This document shows, one piece after another, positions 33,429 through 42,177 of a stretch of 46,238 nucleotides of DNA. The number at the start of each line of letters is the position of its first letter. The stretch's first letter is position 1. The position numbers were made by a program, and so were the translations under genes. The notes beneath the pieces were generated by a model. That model was not told the DNA's origin. It did not search any database and saw nothing but the letters and a program-made list of their open reading frames with translations. The stretch covers positions 1 through 46,238 of the forward strand of contig FR884027.1 of NCBI GenBank assembly GCA_000435495.1, in the 5' to 3' direction. This stretch comes from Firmicutes bacterium CAG:552. GTDB taxonomy: Bacteria; Bacillota; Clostridia; Christensenellales; Pumilibacteraceae.

Positions 33429-35304
33429 CTTTGTTTTCTCCCGATTTTTGGTTAGTATTTGTATCTTTTCTCACATAACGCAAGTTAAGCGTCTCAATTA
33501 CTTCCGCCGCAGACTTGCCGTCCATAATCATGCGCATTTCGTTATCGTAAACGGTTTCGCACTCAACCAATACCCTTACAAGTGTCTCCATCTTATCTTT
33601 GTTTTGGGTAAGAATGGATTTCGCCCGAGCATGCGCTTCTTCCACGATACGATGAACTTCGGAATCTATCTTAGCCGCCATGTCTTCGGAATACGCATGG
33701 CTGCTACCGTAATCTCTGCCGAGGAACACTTCGTGACTGCTACCGTAATACACGGGACCGAGTTCGCTCATGCCCCACTCGGTAACCATCTGACGGGCTA
33801 CGTTAGTTGCCTGACGAATGTCTCCGCACGCTCCCGTCGTATAATCGCCGATTACCAATTCTTCGGCGGCTCTTCCGCCCATGGTCATTGCAAGCGAAGC
33901 CTTTATGGAATTTACGGTTTCGTGATTGTTATCGTTTTCGGGACGAACCATAGTAAAGCCGGCTGCGTTGCCTCTCGGAATAATGGTAACTTCGTGTACA
34001 GGATCGCATTCCTTTATGCTCATAGCTACGATAGCGTGTCCCGCCTCGTGATAAGCGGTAATACGCTTATCCACCTCGGTAACGACTCTCGACTTCTTTT
34101 GCGGTCCCATTACGACTTTGTCTATACCTTCGTATATGTCTTCCATGGTAACCGACGTTCTTCCCGCTCTTACGCACAAAATCGCCGATTCGTTAAGCAG
34201 ATTGGCTATATCGGCTCCCGAAAAGCCGCTTGTTGCTCTCGCCAAAACCTTGAAATCCACCGACGGATCCATAGGTTTATTTCGAGCGTGAACTTTAAAT
34301 ATCTCCTCTCTGCCACGTATATCGGGAAGGTTTACATGAATTTGTCTGTCGAATCTGCCCGGACGCAGCAATGCCGGATCGAGTATGTCCGCTCTGTTTG
34401 TCGCAGCCATCACGATTATACCTTCGCTTGTTTCGAAACCGTCCATCTGCACTAACAACTGGTTAAGCGTCTGCTCTCTCTCGTCATGGCCGCCGCCCAA
34501 GCCTGCGCCTCGCTGCCTTCCTACGGCATCTATCTCGTCTATGAATATTATACACGGCTTATTCCGCTTTGCCGTTGCGAACAAATCTCGCACCCTGCTT
34601 GCGCCCACGCCTACGTACATCTCTACGAAATCCGAACCGGATATGGAAAAGAACGGAACGTTTGCCTCTCCTGCCACTGCCTTTGCAAGCAGCGTTTTAC
34701 CTGTGCCGGGAGGGCCTACCATAAGAACGCCTCGAGGGATTCTTGTGCCCATCTCGGTAAACTTCTTGTGGTCTTTAAGAAAGTCGACGACCTCTTTAAG
34801 CTCCTCTTTTTCCTCGTCTGCACCGGCAACGTCGGTAAACTTGACCTTTTCTTTGCTTTCTTCGGCACCTGCATGAGAATAATCGTTTATCGGTTTGTTA
34901 GCGTTGTTTACTGCACGCACCACGTATAATAATCCGAATATTAACAACACTCCCAAAAGAAGCGACGGCAGATAGCTCCAAAAACCCGAAGTGTATCTGC
35001 TGTTATATTTTATCTCAATATCCTGCAGATTGTTTTCACTGAGGAACGAATTAAGGCTGTCTCGTTCGGGAACGTACACGTAATATTTTTCGGTTGCGGA
35101 ACCGTTCTTGATCGTTACGGTCGCTTTATCGTTTACGACTTCGATTTTTACTACTTTACCGGCTATCGCATCCTTAGTGAAATCGCTGTAATTTTTTTCT
35201 TTCACCGAGCCGGACGACGTAGCCAACATGTACACGGTAACGCCTATCACGGCGATGAGCATGATAGTGAGCATTACCCAAAGTCCTTTTTTGTTCTCTT
35301 TCAA
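33406..35304 (-). CDS. ftsH: ATP-dependent zinc metalloprotease FtsH
   Basis: The 632-residue membrane AAA+ protease degrades misfolded membrane proteins and regulators. Two membrane helices flank an extracytoplasmic domain (about 8-28 and 109-130). The AAA domain has Walker A GPPGTGKT (197-204), Walker B CIIFIDEIDA (251-260), and the second region of homology with NRADILDPALLRPGRFD. The zinc site HEAGH is at 419-423. The start is TTG at 35304 with GGAGG six bases upstream. The C-terminal tail is charged and low-complexity. It has its own promoter (35330-35359) between degV and itself. Confidence 0.97.
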   Translation of the reverse strand: MKENKKGLWVMLTIMLIAVIGVTVYMLATSSGSVKEKNYSDFTKDAIAGKVVKIEVVNDKATVTIKNGSATEKYYVYVPERDSLNSFLSENNLQDIEIKYNSRYTSGFWSYLPSLLLGVLLIFGLLYVVRAVNNANKPINDYSHAGAEESKEKVKFTDVAGADEEKEELKEVVDFLKDHKKFTEMGTRIPRGVLMVGPPGTGKTLLAKAVAGEANVPFFSISGSDFVEMYVGVGASRVRDLFATAKRNKPCIIFIDEIDAVGRQRGAGLGGGHDEREQTLNQLLVQMDGFETSEGIIVMAATNRADILDPALLRPGRFDRQIHVNLPDIRGREEIFKVHARNKPMDPSVDFKVLARATSGFSGADIANLLNESAILCVRAGRTSVTMEDIYEGIDKVVMGPQKKSRVVTEVDKRITAYHEAGHAIVAMSIKECDPVHEVTIIPRGNAAGFTMVRPENDNNHETVNSIKASLAMTMGGRAAEELVIGDYTTGACGDIRQATNVARQMVTEWGMSELGPVYYGSSHEVFLGRDYGSSHAYSEDMAAKIDSEVHRIVEEAHARAKSILTQNKDKMETLVRVLVECETVYDNEMRMIMDGKSAAEVIETLNLRYVRKDTNTNQKSGENKDENKEDK

Positions 35305-35329
35305 ACTGTTTCCTCCGTTTGCGTCAATA

Positions 35330-35359
35330 ATTATAACACATAATCTTCTCTTTTATCAA
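35330..35359 (-). promoter_or_regulatory. Sigma-A promoter of ftsH
   Basis: TTGATA (35359-35354), 18-bp spacer, TATAAT (35335-35330); leader about 20 nt. Confidence 0.7.
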
Positions 35360-35366
35360 GCGATTG

Positions 35367-36209
35367 CTACGGCTTATTTATAAACAATATGCCCAGCGTA
35401 CCCTTTCCGCAATGTGCGGTAACTGTACAACCCGCATGAGTTTCGATAATTTCTTTAAACTGCGGCGCTTTTTCCCGGATTTGTTTGCGAACGCTTTCCA
35501 CTATTTCGGGATCGGCATAAGTATGAGTAATAAAAATACGAGAATAATCCGGATGAGGATATTCCTTCAAAATAGTGGAGACGTATTTATCCACGCACTT
35601 ACCCAATTTACCTACGTATTTTTGCCCGGGTACCATTTTGCCGTCCTTTAACATGATCATGGGTTTTAGCGAAAGAGCGGAAGCCAGCAGCATTTTTACA
35701 CCGCTGCATCTGCCGCCTTTGTACAGATATTCCATTGTGTCCACAACGAACGAAGCCTGAACGTGAGGAATCAACTCGGTTATCTTGTTAAATATCGTTT
35801 CGCCGTCATCGCCCTCGTCTGCAAAATCGCAAGCCTTGAGCACCAAAAGTCCTATGCCGGTAGAAAGCGAGCGGGAATCGACAACTCTTACGTTGCTTAC
35901 GTTACGAGCGGCAACCTCTGCGTTGTTATACGACGACGACATTTCTGCCGAAATACAAAAATGTACCACTTCGCTGCCGTCTGCTGTCTGCGCCTTGAAA
36001 AACTGTTCGTAATCCTCTACGCTGCGAGAAGCAGTCTTGGGCAGTACCTTCTTTTCCTTGTAATAATCGAAAATCTTTTGCGGTTTTATCGTTTCGCCGT
36101 CAATATAGCATATACCGTCAAGCAGAATGTTGAGCGGCATAACCGCTATATTTCTTTTTTCGAACAACTCCTCGAGGTCCGCCGTGGAATCCGATGTTAT
36201 CTTTACCAT
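35367..36209 (-). CDS. DegV family fatty-acid-binding protein
   Basis: The 280-residue protein has the two-domain DegV fold. The N-terminal part begins KITSDSTADL, with VMPLNILLDG and the SRSVEDY segment. The C-terminal part has VVDTMEYLYKGGRCSG and the ALSLKPMIMLKDG motif. DegV/FakB proteins bind fatty acids and present them to the FakA kinase for phospholipid synthesis; some copies have other lipid roles. No fakA is nearby. The start has AAGGAG upstream. It follows lepB by 51 bp and may be cotranscribed with the hydrolase-like gene and lepB. Confidence 0.9.
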   Translation of the reverse strand: MVKITSDSTADLEELFEKRNIAVMPLNILLDGICYIDGETIKPQKIFDYYKEKKVLPKTASRSVEDYEQFFKAQTADGSEVVHFCISAEMSSSYNNAEVAARNVSNVRVVDSRSLSTGIGLLVLKACDFADEGDDGETIFNKITELIPHVQASFVVDTMEYLYKGGRCSGVKMLLASALSLKPMIMLKDGKMVPGQKYVGKLGKCVDKYVSTILKEYPHPDYSRIFITHTYADPEIVESVRKQIREKAPQFKEIIETHAGCTVTAHCGKGTLGILFINKP

Positions 36210-36260
36210 TTTAGTATCTCCTTATCTCGTTTAATTTATCTGCGCAATCGATGTGTGCGG

Positions 36261-36896
36261 TTACCGTTTTTTTACAAATAGGTTAAAAAATCTACCTACC
36301 GCAGTATCTCCGCCTATTACGCAAAAAACCTTTCCTTCAAAATCTTTTTTATCTATAAGACCGTATTCTCTCGAATCGAGCGAATCGTTACGATTGTCGC
36401 CTAAAATAAAATACGTATCTTTTTTTACCGTAATAAAATATTCATCGGGAACGTCGGGAATCTCTCCTTCATACAACTTGTATTCGCCGCTTTGAAACAT
36501 AGCTCGGCGAACGAAAAAACTCGCAAGCATTCTCCCCGTAACGTATTCCTCCCCTACTTGATTGCCGTTGACGTACATATAAACATATGGACCTTCCTTA
36601 ACGAAAAGCAATCTGTCTCCTGGCACACCCACCACTCGTTTGACAAGTTTTTTTTCGGCTTGTGTACTCCACAGCGTGGTCACGTCGCCTCTGTCGAAAT
36701 TTGTCGTTTTGTAACTTATAAGTACGTCGCCGTCAGAAATGGTATTAAGCATGCTTCCGCCCGAAGTTACGCTTATCGAGCACAACTGCAAAAAGATAAG
36801 CCAAGCCACCAACACAACTGCCAATACATAAGCAAACGTATCGGCACAGGAGCCGCTTTTTTTTATATTAAGTTGATCCTGCGCAATCAGCTCCAT
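36261..36896 (-). CDS. lepB: Signal peptidase I
   Basis: The 211-residue membrane protease removes signal peptides from exported proteins. One N-terminal helix (about 20-42) anchors it. The catalytic serine is S48 in SGGSML, the general-base lysine is K86 in KKLVKRVVGVPGD, and the structural motif GDNRNDSLDSREYG closes the active-site domain. The family motif is usually SGxSM, so the Gly before Ser is within variation. It starts 4 bp after the hydrolase-like gene, without its own promoter, so expression depends on the upstream leaderless message. Confidence 0.94.
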   Translation of the reverse strand: MELIAQDQLNIKKSGSCADTFAYVLAVVLVAWLIFLQLCSISVTSGGSMLNTISDGDVLISYKTTNFDRGDVTTLWSTQAEKKLVKRVVGVPGDRLLFVKEGPYVYMYVNGNQVGEEYVTGRMLASFFVRRAMFQSGEYKLYEGEIPDVPDEYFITVKKDTYFILGDNRNDSLDSREYGLIDKKDFEGKVFCVIGGDTAVGRFFNLFVKKR

Positions 36897-36899
36897 AAC

Positions 36900-38384
36900 T
36901 CAAATCCACAAAACCGAAGCTACCACGACTCCGCCTGCCGCCTGCACGGACAAAGACGTTACGTCGCACCATCCGTCCAAAGTATCGCCGTCATGCGAAA
37001 AATTGTTTACCGAAAGGCAGACGTTTACCCAATTCATCTTTTCTCTTACCGCAATATTGTACTCGTATTCGTCTGCGCCGTCTCTTACCGAAAACTTAAC
37101 GGTTTGGTTTTCGGGTGAATAAAACATAATCCTCAGCGATGCGTCCGCAGGTCCCTTAAACCTAATGTCTCCGATTTTGAAGGTCTCCATCCTGCCGGTA
37201 GTCGCTACGCCGTATATCCCATACGGTCCTTTTTTCATAACGATTCCGTCGCCGAACCAATCGTCTACGCCCATATCGCCGCTGTAAACCAATCTACTGT
37301 CAAGAGCTTCCTCGGCAACTCCCATCTTTGCCGGAATACGTTTTACCATAGGAGACGAAAACTTGTAACCGTCTTTAAATTGTGTGACAAACGCCAACAA
37401 CTTTTCGTCCGACCGATATACAGGCAATCTGCCGAAATACGAATTTCCGCTACGCTCTATATCCGCTTTTGACCAGTTCCTCACTCGGCAATTTTCGTTA
37501 CCTGCGCTGACAAAAAGCGAAAGTTCGCCCTCACCCGTTATCTCAAAATACAATTTACCTTCGGCAACGTATGGTTTTATCGTGGGCATGGAAGGGATAT
37601 TTTCGCCTTCGCCCGAAAGATGTTTGTTAAGCCATTTTTCCGTCTCCGACAAGCCGACCTCGCCTATATCGTGACTGCTGCGTTCGTTGATAGTCAAGCG
37701 ACAATCGTCTCTTTGTATAAGCGAAAAAAGTTCGCTCATATATTCGGTAGAATCGTTTTCTTCGTTAGAAGAAATTATCTCTAACACCGGGAAACGCAAC
37801 ATAGACGTGTACGCTTTGTTATACAAACACGCTTTGTAGTTTATATCGTCGGATTGCTCTTCGTAGCCGTATATGCTTACGCCTGCGTCCACTTGCACCG
37901 TTGCGGACAATTTCCACACTATGCCCGCTCCGTCGCCTATTCCGACTACGGCAACTTTGCCGTTGCCCTTTGTCTTGGCGTATAGCGCAGCGCACATACC
38001 AACAGCCGCCCATGCGTACCATCTGTGCTTAGCCGGGTCCAAGCCGTCTCCGGCAGACCGCTCCGTTGCGTCTCTGAGCGAATCCGGATACATCGTCCCT
38101 CTGCGCCCGGGAACCGCTCCTTTGTAATTTACCGTCATCAAGTTATAACCTTGATAATCCGTTATGTCGGTTTTGGAGTCCTCGTCAAATATTATTACGG
38201 TAGGTAAACTTCCCTTATCCAGATATTTTGCATAAATTCGCACTATGCCGTCATCGGTCTTTATGCCCGAAAAATAAAATTCGGTCAACGTACCGCCGTT
38301 AAAAGGCGCAGACTTAACAACCGTCTCGTTAAACGGAAGCGGTGTAAAATCTTTCCATAGTGTTTGCGGAGTCATTATATCCAT
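36900..38384 (-). CDS. Alpha/beta-hydrolase-like protein lacking the serine nucleophile, with C-terminal beta domain
   Basis: The 494-residue protein has an N-terminal alpha/beta-hydrolase pattern: a strand LPTVIIFDED (60-69), YNLMTVNYKG, a helix then strand VAVVGIGDGAG (144-154) where the nucleophile elbow should be, FPVLEIISSNEEN (198-210) where the acid should be, and SSHDIGEVG (236-244) with a candidate histidine. The elbow reads G-I-G-D-G instead of G-x-S-x-G, so the catalytic serine is absent. The C-terminal half (about 260-494) is beta-rich and could be a carbohydrate- or surface-binding domain. No signal peptide is visible. It is the first gene of the lepB operon. The fold call is inferred from motif spacing; the function is unknown. 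Confidence 0.6.
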   Translation of the reverse strand: MDIMTPQTLWKDFTPLPFNETVVKSAPFNGGTLTEFYFSGIKTDDGIVRIYAKYLDKGSLPTVIIFDEDSKTDITDYQGYNLMTVNYKGAVPGRRGTMYPDSLRDATERSAGDGLDPAKHRWYAWAAVGMCAALYAKTKGNGKVAVVGIGDGAGIVWKLSATVQVDAGVSIYGYEEQSDDINYKACLYNKAYTSMLRFPVLEIISSNEENDSTEYMSELFSLIQRDDCRLTINERSSHDIGEVGLSETEKWLNKHLSGEGENIPSMPTIKPYVAEGKLYFEITGEGELSLFVSAGNENCRVRNWSKADIERSGNSYFGRLPVYRSDEKLLAFVTQFKDGYKFSSPMVKRIPAKMGVAEEALDSRLVYSGDMGVDDWFGDGIVMKKGPYGIYGVATTGRMETFKIGDIRFKGPADASLRIMFYSPENQTVKFSVRDGADEYEYNIAVREKMNWVNVCLSVNNFSHDGDTLDGWCDVTSLSVQAAGGVVVASVLWI

Positions 38385-38392
38385 ACCAAGTT

Positions 38393-38421
38393 AGTATACC
38401 CGTTTATTAACTCAATGTCAA
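38393..38421 (-). promoter_or_regulatory. Sigma-A promoter placed directly at the start codon of the hydrolase-like gene
   Basis: TTGACA (38421-38416), 17-bp spacer, TATACT (38398-38393). The -10 box ends 8 nt before the ATG at 38384, so transcription should begin within 1-3 nt of the start codon. No ribosome binding site exists. The -35 box begins 2 bp after the ABC gene stop. Confidence 0.8.
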
Positions 38422-38422
38422 G

Positions 38423-41400
38423 TTATTCCGTCCTCAAGGCGACGACAGGATCCTTCTTTGCCGCACTTTTTGAGGGAATTATTCCGGCTACGAGGGTGAG
38501 TAGCGTGCTTATCGCTATAAGAATGATTGCTATATGCCAGGGCAGAATGGCTCTTAGCGTACTCAGTCCGGTAAGCGCCTTGAGAATCAAATTGATGGGG
38601 ATGCACAATAAAAATGTAGCTATCACTCCCATAAGTCCCGCAGTAAGGCCGATAATTATAGTCTCTGCGTTAAACATTCCCGCAACGTTACGTTTGGAAG
38701 CGCCTATCGCTCTTAATATACCTATTTCTTTGGTACGCTCTTGAACGGATATCAACGTAATTACGCCTATCATTATCGACGAAACCACCAACGATATTGC
38801 GACAAACGCTATCAAAACATAGGTTATTGCGTCTATTATCGTAGTAACCGTGTCCATTATCAGCCCTACATAATCGGTGTATGTTATACGCTGGGCTTCG
38901 TCGACGGTAGCGTTGTATTCGGATATGGTCTTCGCTATCATGTCTTTTGCCGCAAATGTAGCCGCATAGAAGTTTACGCTGACAGGTTCGTCTTTATCGA
39001 AGCAACCGAATTTTACCAAATTCTTTTCATACGTTGACGATGAATAATCGGTAATAATAGCGTACATTTCCAATTTTTGTGCATCGTCCATAGCCGCTAC
39101 TTCGTTATCGAACATTTCGGCAGCTTGCGCATCTGTGTAACCGGCAAATTCTTCTTTTACTTTTTGCGCATAATTTTGTTTTACGCTATCGGCTGCAAGC
39201 TGTTTTACATAGCCCATCACTTCTTCATACGTCATTGCGTCTATAAAGCCTTGTATCATAGACATGTTTATACCCATTCCGGCAGCGATGGGCGCAAGTT
39301 TTTTGACGAGATCCTCTTTCTTTTCTTCGTCTGTACCGTCTTCTATGAGTCCGAGCAAACTCAACTGCTTATTGACTTCTTCGTTGACCTGCTCGTCAGA
39401 CGGAACGCTTTTGTACTTAAGCAAAGCTTCCTTCTTTTCGGTATCCGTAAGCAAAAGCACTTGCTGCTCGAATTCCGCAAGTTTTTCTGCGTCCGAAATA
39501 TTGCTCTTGAATTTTTTGCCGCTTACGATATCGACTTCGGGATGCGCCTGCTGATATTTTACCACCTCGGAATTAAGCGCTTCGTCCAATGCGTATTCGG
39601 TAAGCGCCGAAGTATACGCAATGGCGCCTGTAAGCATGCCGGTCAAAGAACCGCCCTTTTGTCTTACGATGCCGCAGACCTTAATAGGAAGCGCTGCCGA
39701 ATATATGGGACGAAGATCGCCGCCGTATTTCGTTTTTTTGCTAACGTAAACGTCGCCGTCCTTGTCGTAAAAATGATACGGAAATGCTACTCTGAGATTT
39801 TTCGTATTTAATATTTCTTCGTACGTCCAACTCATCGGTTCGGTTTCGGCAAGTTCGTTACCGCTGATTGCGGCGTCGATAATGCGATCGATTTCGTCCT
39901 CGTCCTTAAGGCCCAATGCAAACAACGACAAATCGTTTATCTCGTTATTTTGATTAAGTACGACTACTACTTCGTTGTATGCGCTAGGCCATCTGCCGGT
40001 AACCGTCTCGTACTGCTGCTTTACTAACGGACTTATAAGTTCGCCGTCGTTGGAAGGCAAAATTTCCTGCCAAAGCGAAACGTTATATCCCGTGGACGCA
40101 AGCATGTTAAGCATGCTGGAGGTAGTAACGCCTCCCGTCTTTTCCTGAATTTTCTTTTTCAACAGGCTGTTAAGGTCAGACTCTACGATTTTACTTTCCT
40201 TGGAAACCGTATCGGTATATTTCGCATAAGCGGATATCTTTAGATTATATCCGTATCTTACGCCGGAAACGGATTTGGAAAATTCTTCGTCCGTAGCCAT
40301 TTTTTTCTGAACGAATTTCTTAAATGCTCGCAAGTCGTTTTGCGAAACGTCGATTTTGCTCATCGACTTTGCGAGATTGTAGAGCACCTGCTGCTCGTAC
40401 ACCTTGTCTTTGTCATGCTTTGTTACAGACGTTGCGTCTTTTAAGAAATTATTTATAAAGGACGTCATGTCGGCATGCGTTTCGGTAATCGCTATGGGGT
40501 ACGACGAAAGCGTGTCTTGCTGCAAAACGTCTATGTACGTCGTCATACCGTTTGACACGGCAAATATGAGAGCGATACCTATTATACCTATGCTACCTGC
40601 AAACGAAGTAAGCAAAGTACGACGAAACTTAGTAAACAAGTTGCGCAGCGACAACATAAACGACATGGCAAAAGACATGGACGGTTTCTTCCTGCCCTTT
40701 TCCTTTTCGTTTTTTGCCGTAGCCTCGTTACGACACTCGTTTGCCTCTTTTGCCGAAAGCGGTCTGGTGTCTCCCACTATCTCACCGTCGAGCATGCTTA
40801 TTATTCTTGTCGAATAATGCTCTGCAAGTTCGGCGTTATGCGTTACCATTATAACCAATCGTTCTTTTGCTATTTCCCGCAGAATATCCATTACCTGGAC
40901 GCTGGTTTCGCTGTCGAGGGCGCCGGTAGGCTCATCCGCAAGTATAATGTCGGGGTTATTGACTATCGCTCGGGCGATGGCAACTCTCTGCATCTGTCCG
41001 CCGGACATTTGATTAGGACGCTTGTTTAGCTGATCGCCCAAACCTACTTTTTTCAACGCATCGATTGCTCTATACCTTCTTTCGGTCTTGTTTACGCCGG
41101 AAAGAGTAAGCGCAAGTTCTACGTTCTCAAGCACGGTTTGGTGGGAAATAAGATTATAACTTTGGAATATGAAACCTATAGTATGATTTCGATACGAATC
41201 CCAATCTCTTTCGGTGTAATCTTTGGTGGACACGCCGTTTATTATAAGGTCGCCGTCGTCATAACCGTCAAGTCCGCCGATGACGTTAAGCATGGTGGTC
41301 TTACCACAGCCCGAGGGACCGAGTACGGAAACAAGGTCGCTTTCTCTAAACTTGAGGTTTATTCCTTTCAGCGCATGTACCGTGTTTTCGCCGGAAACGT

Positions 41401-41431
41401 AATCTTTCTTGATGTTTACAAGTTCAAGCAT
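38423..41431 (-). CDS. ABC transporter ATPase-permease fusion, MacB/FtsX type
   Basis: The 1002-residue protein fuses a LolD/MacB-class ATPase to an FtsX-type permease. The ATPase (1-225) has Walker A GPSGCGKT (38-45), Q-loop Q90, signature MSGGQ (142-146), Walker B IILADEPTG (162-170) and H198. After a basic linker comes TM1 (about 278-296), then an extracytoplasmic region of roughly 550 residues, then three C-terminal helices and a terminal PVVALRTE motif. This architecture fits mechanotransmission exporters rather than importers. It overlaps marR by 8 bp, with GGAGG before the ATG, so MarR probably controls it. The substrate could be a peptide, antibiotic or lipid; the sequence does not say. 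No second permease is nearby, so it likely works as a homodimer. Confidence 0.92.
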   Translation of the reverse strand: MLELVNIKKDYVSGENTVHALKGINLKFRESDLVSVLGPSGCGKTTMLNVIGGLDGYDDGDLIINGVSTKDYTERDWDSYRNHTIGFIFQSYNLISHQTVLENVELALTLSGVNKTERRYRAIDALKKVGLGDQLNKRPNQMSGGQMQRVAIARAIVNNPDIILADEPTGALDSETSVQVMDILREIAKERLVIMVTHNAELAEHYSTRIISMLDGEIVGDTRPLSAKEANECRNEATAKNEKEKGRKKPSMSFAMSFMLSLRNLFTKFRRTLLTSFAGSIGIIGIALIFAVSNGMTTYIDVLQQDTLSSYPIAITETHADMTSFINNFLKDATSVTKHDKDKVYEQQVLYNLAKSMSKIDVSQNDLRAFKKFVQKKMATDEEFSKSVSGVRYGYNLKISAYAKYTDTVSKESKIVESDLNSLLKKKIQEKTGGVTTSSMLNMLASTGYNVSLWQEILPSNDGELISPLVKQQYETVTGRWPSAYNEVVVVLNQNNEINDLSLFALGLKDEDEIDRIIDAAISGNELAETEPMSWTYEEILNTKNLRVAFPYHFYDKDGDVYVSKKTKYGGDLRPIYSAALPIKVCGIVRQKGGSLTGMLTGAIAYTSALTEYALDEALNSEVVKYQQAHPEVDIVSGKKFKSNISDAEKLAEFEQQVLLLTDTEKKEALLKYKSVPSDEQVNEEVNKQLSLLGLIEDGTDEEKKEDLVKKLAPIAAGMGINMSMIQGFIDAMTYEEVMGYVKQLAADSVKQNYAQKVKEEFAGYTDAQAAEMFDNEVAAMDDAQKLEMYAIITDYSSSTYEKNLVKFGCFDKDEPVSVNFYAATFAAKDMIAKTISEYNATVDEAQRITYTDYVGLIMDTVTTIIDAITYVLIAFVAISLVVSSIMIGVITLISVQERTKEIGILRAIGASKRNVAGMFNAETIIIGLTAGLMGVIATFLLCIPINLILKALTGLSTLRAILPWHIAIILIAISTLLTLVAGIIPSKSAAKKDPVVALRTE

Positions 41432-41861
41432 CCTTATCCTCCGTTATAGAAATAAATTTATTTGCAAGTCGTATAAATTCGTCGGCATCTCGCTCCCCCA
41501 TCTCGGTCACCACTTTAAAAAAAGTCTCTTTGCGAATATTTTCCGCCTTTTGCAAGATGTCTGCCGCCTTTTTTGTAACCGAAACAAGCACTTTGCGCCT
41601 ATCGCTTTTGTCCGTTTCTCGTTTTATCATCCCTTTACTTTCGAGCTTTGCCGCAACCTGACTCATGGCAGGTCTGCATAATCCGATTACTTCACCGACA
41701 TCGCTCATCGTAAGTGAAGAATTTTTTTTCGATAGTCCGTAAATCGTAAGCAACACGCTAAGTTCGTTTACCGTAAGTCCGCTGACTTGTTCTACGTCAA
41801 ATCGCGGCTTAAACCTCTTAATAAGCTCGCCTATAGCTTCCACTCGTTCTTCGTTATTCAT
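41424..41861 (-). CDS. MarR family transcriptional regulator
   Basis: The 145-residue winged-helix repressor has the recognition region SLTMSDVGEVIGLCRPAMSQ and the wing RETDKSDRRKVLVSVTKK, typical of MarR proteins. The dimerisation helices lie at both ends. One Cys (in GLCRPAM) sits in the DNA-binding helix region and might sense oxidation, which is speculative. It is the first gene of a two-gene unit with the ABC exporter, overlapping by 8 bp. The dyad about 20 bp upstream of its start is the probable autoregulatory operator. Confidence 0.92.
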   Translation of the reverse strand: MNNEERVEAIGELIKRFKPRFDVEQVSGLTVNELSVLLTIYGLSKKNSSLTMSDVGEVIGLCRPAMSQVAAKLESKGMIKRETDKSDRRKVLVSVTKKAADILQKAENIRKETFFKVVTEMGERDADEFIRLANKFISITEDKDA

Positions 41862-41880
41862 ATCTTGTACGCCGCCTTTA

Positions 41881-41902
41881 ATAGTTTACTTAAATTCACT
41901 AT
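41881..41902. promoter_or_regulatory. Candidate MarR operator 1
   Basis: A 22-bp dyad with outer arms ATAGT and ACTAT and a central TTAA, 20 bp upstream of the marR start codon. The size and symmetry fit a MarR dimer site. Confidence 0.55.
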
Positions 41903-41928
41903 TAATATAACTTATTTATTTTAAAACA

Positions 41929-41940
41929 TTGTGTACACAA
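41929..41940. promoter_or_regulatory. Perfect 12-bp palindrome in the marR upstream region
   Basis: TTGTGTACACAA is exactly self-complementary and lies midway between the two candidate operators. Confidence 0.4.
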
Positions 41941-41949
41941 ATGCCTCGA

Positions 41950-41971
41950 ATAGTGAATATTAAGTGAGTTT
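41950..41971. promoter_or_regulatory. Candidate MarR operator 2
   Basis: It begins ATAGT and shares ATAGTnnA followed by TTAA with operator 1. The right arm is degenerate. Spacing from operator 1 is about 69 bp. Confidence 0.4.
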
Positions 41972-42129
41972 TTTGTCATAAAACTACACTAGTATGGTTA
42001 TATTTACGGTTGTAGTATGCATATTATAACGAAGGTTGTATCACTATCTTTTTATCTCGGGATACCTCAAAAGCAAAAGTCTCTCGCACGCAAAATTATT
42101 CACCTACTTAAACAATTTTGGCTGACTCG

Positions 42130-42135
42130 TATAAT
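42130..42135 (+). promoter_or_regulatory. -10 box of the ferritin-like gene
   Basis: TATAAT with a weak -35 (CTTAAA at 42107-42112, 17-bp spacing), which suggests activator dependence or low basal expression. The predicted transcription start is 42141-42143, at the foot of the leader hairpins. Confidence 0.65.
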
Positions 42136-42145
42136 ATGACTTAAA

Positions 42146-42173
42146 AGCGGCAATCATCTCCGCTAAAGGAGAT
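42146..42173 (+). promoter_or_regulatory. Leader with two mutually exclusive hairpins that mask or free the ribosome binding site
   Basis: AGCGG (42146-42150) can pair with CCGCT (42160-42164). Alternatively ATCTCC (42156-42161) can pair with GGAGAT (42168-42173), which contains the Shine-Dalgarno sequence. The two pairings share bases 42160-42161 and cannot coexist. The geometry is that of a very small translational switch or thermosensor. Confidence 0.5.
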
Positions 42174-42177
42174 TTTT

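Noticed and set aside
33370..34455. A 361-codon plus-strand frame opposite ftsH
   Set aside because: Mirror frame of the conserved FtsH AAA and protease regions; no start signal and no family.
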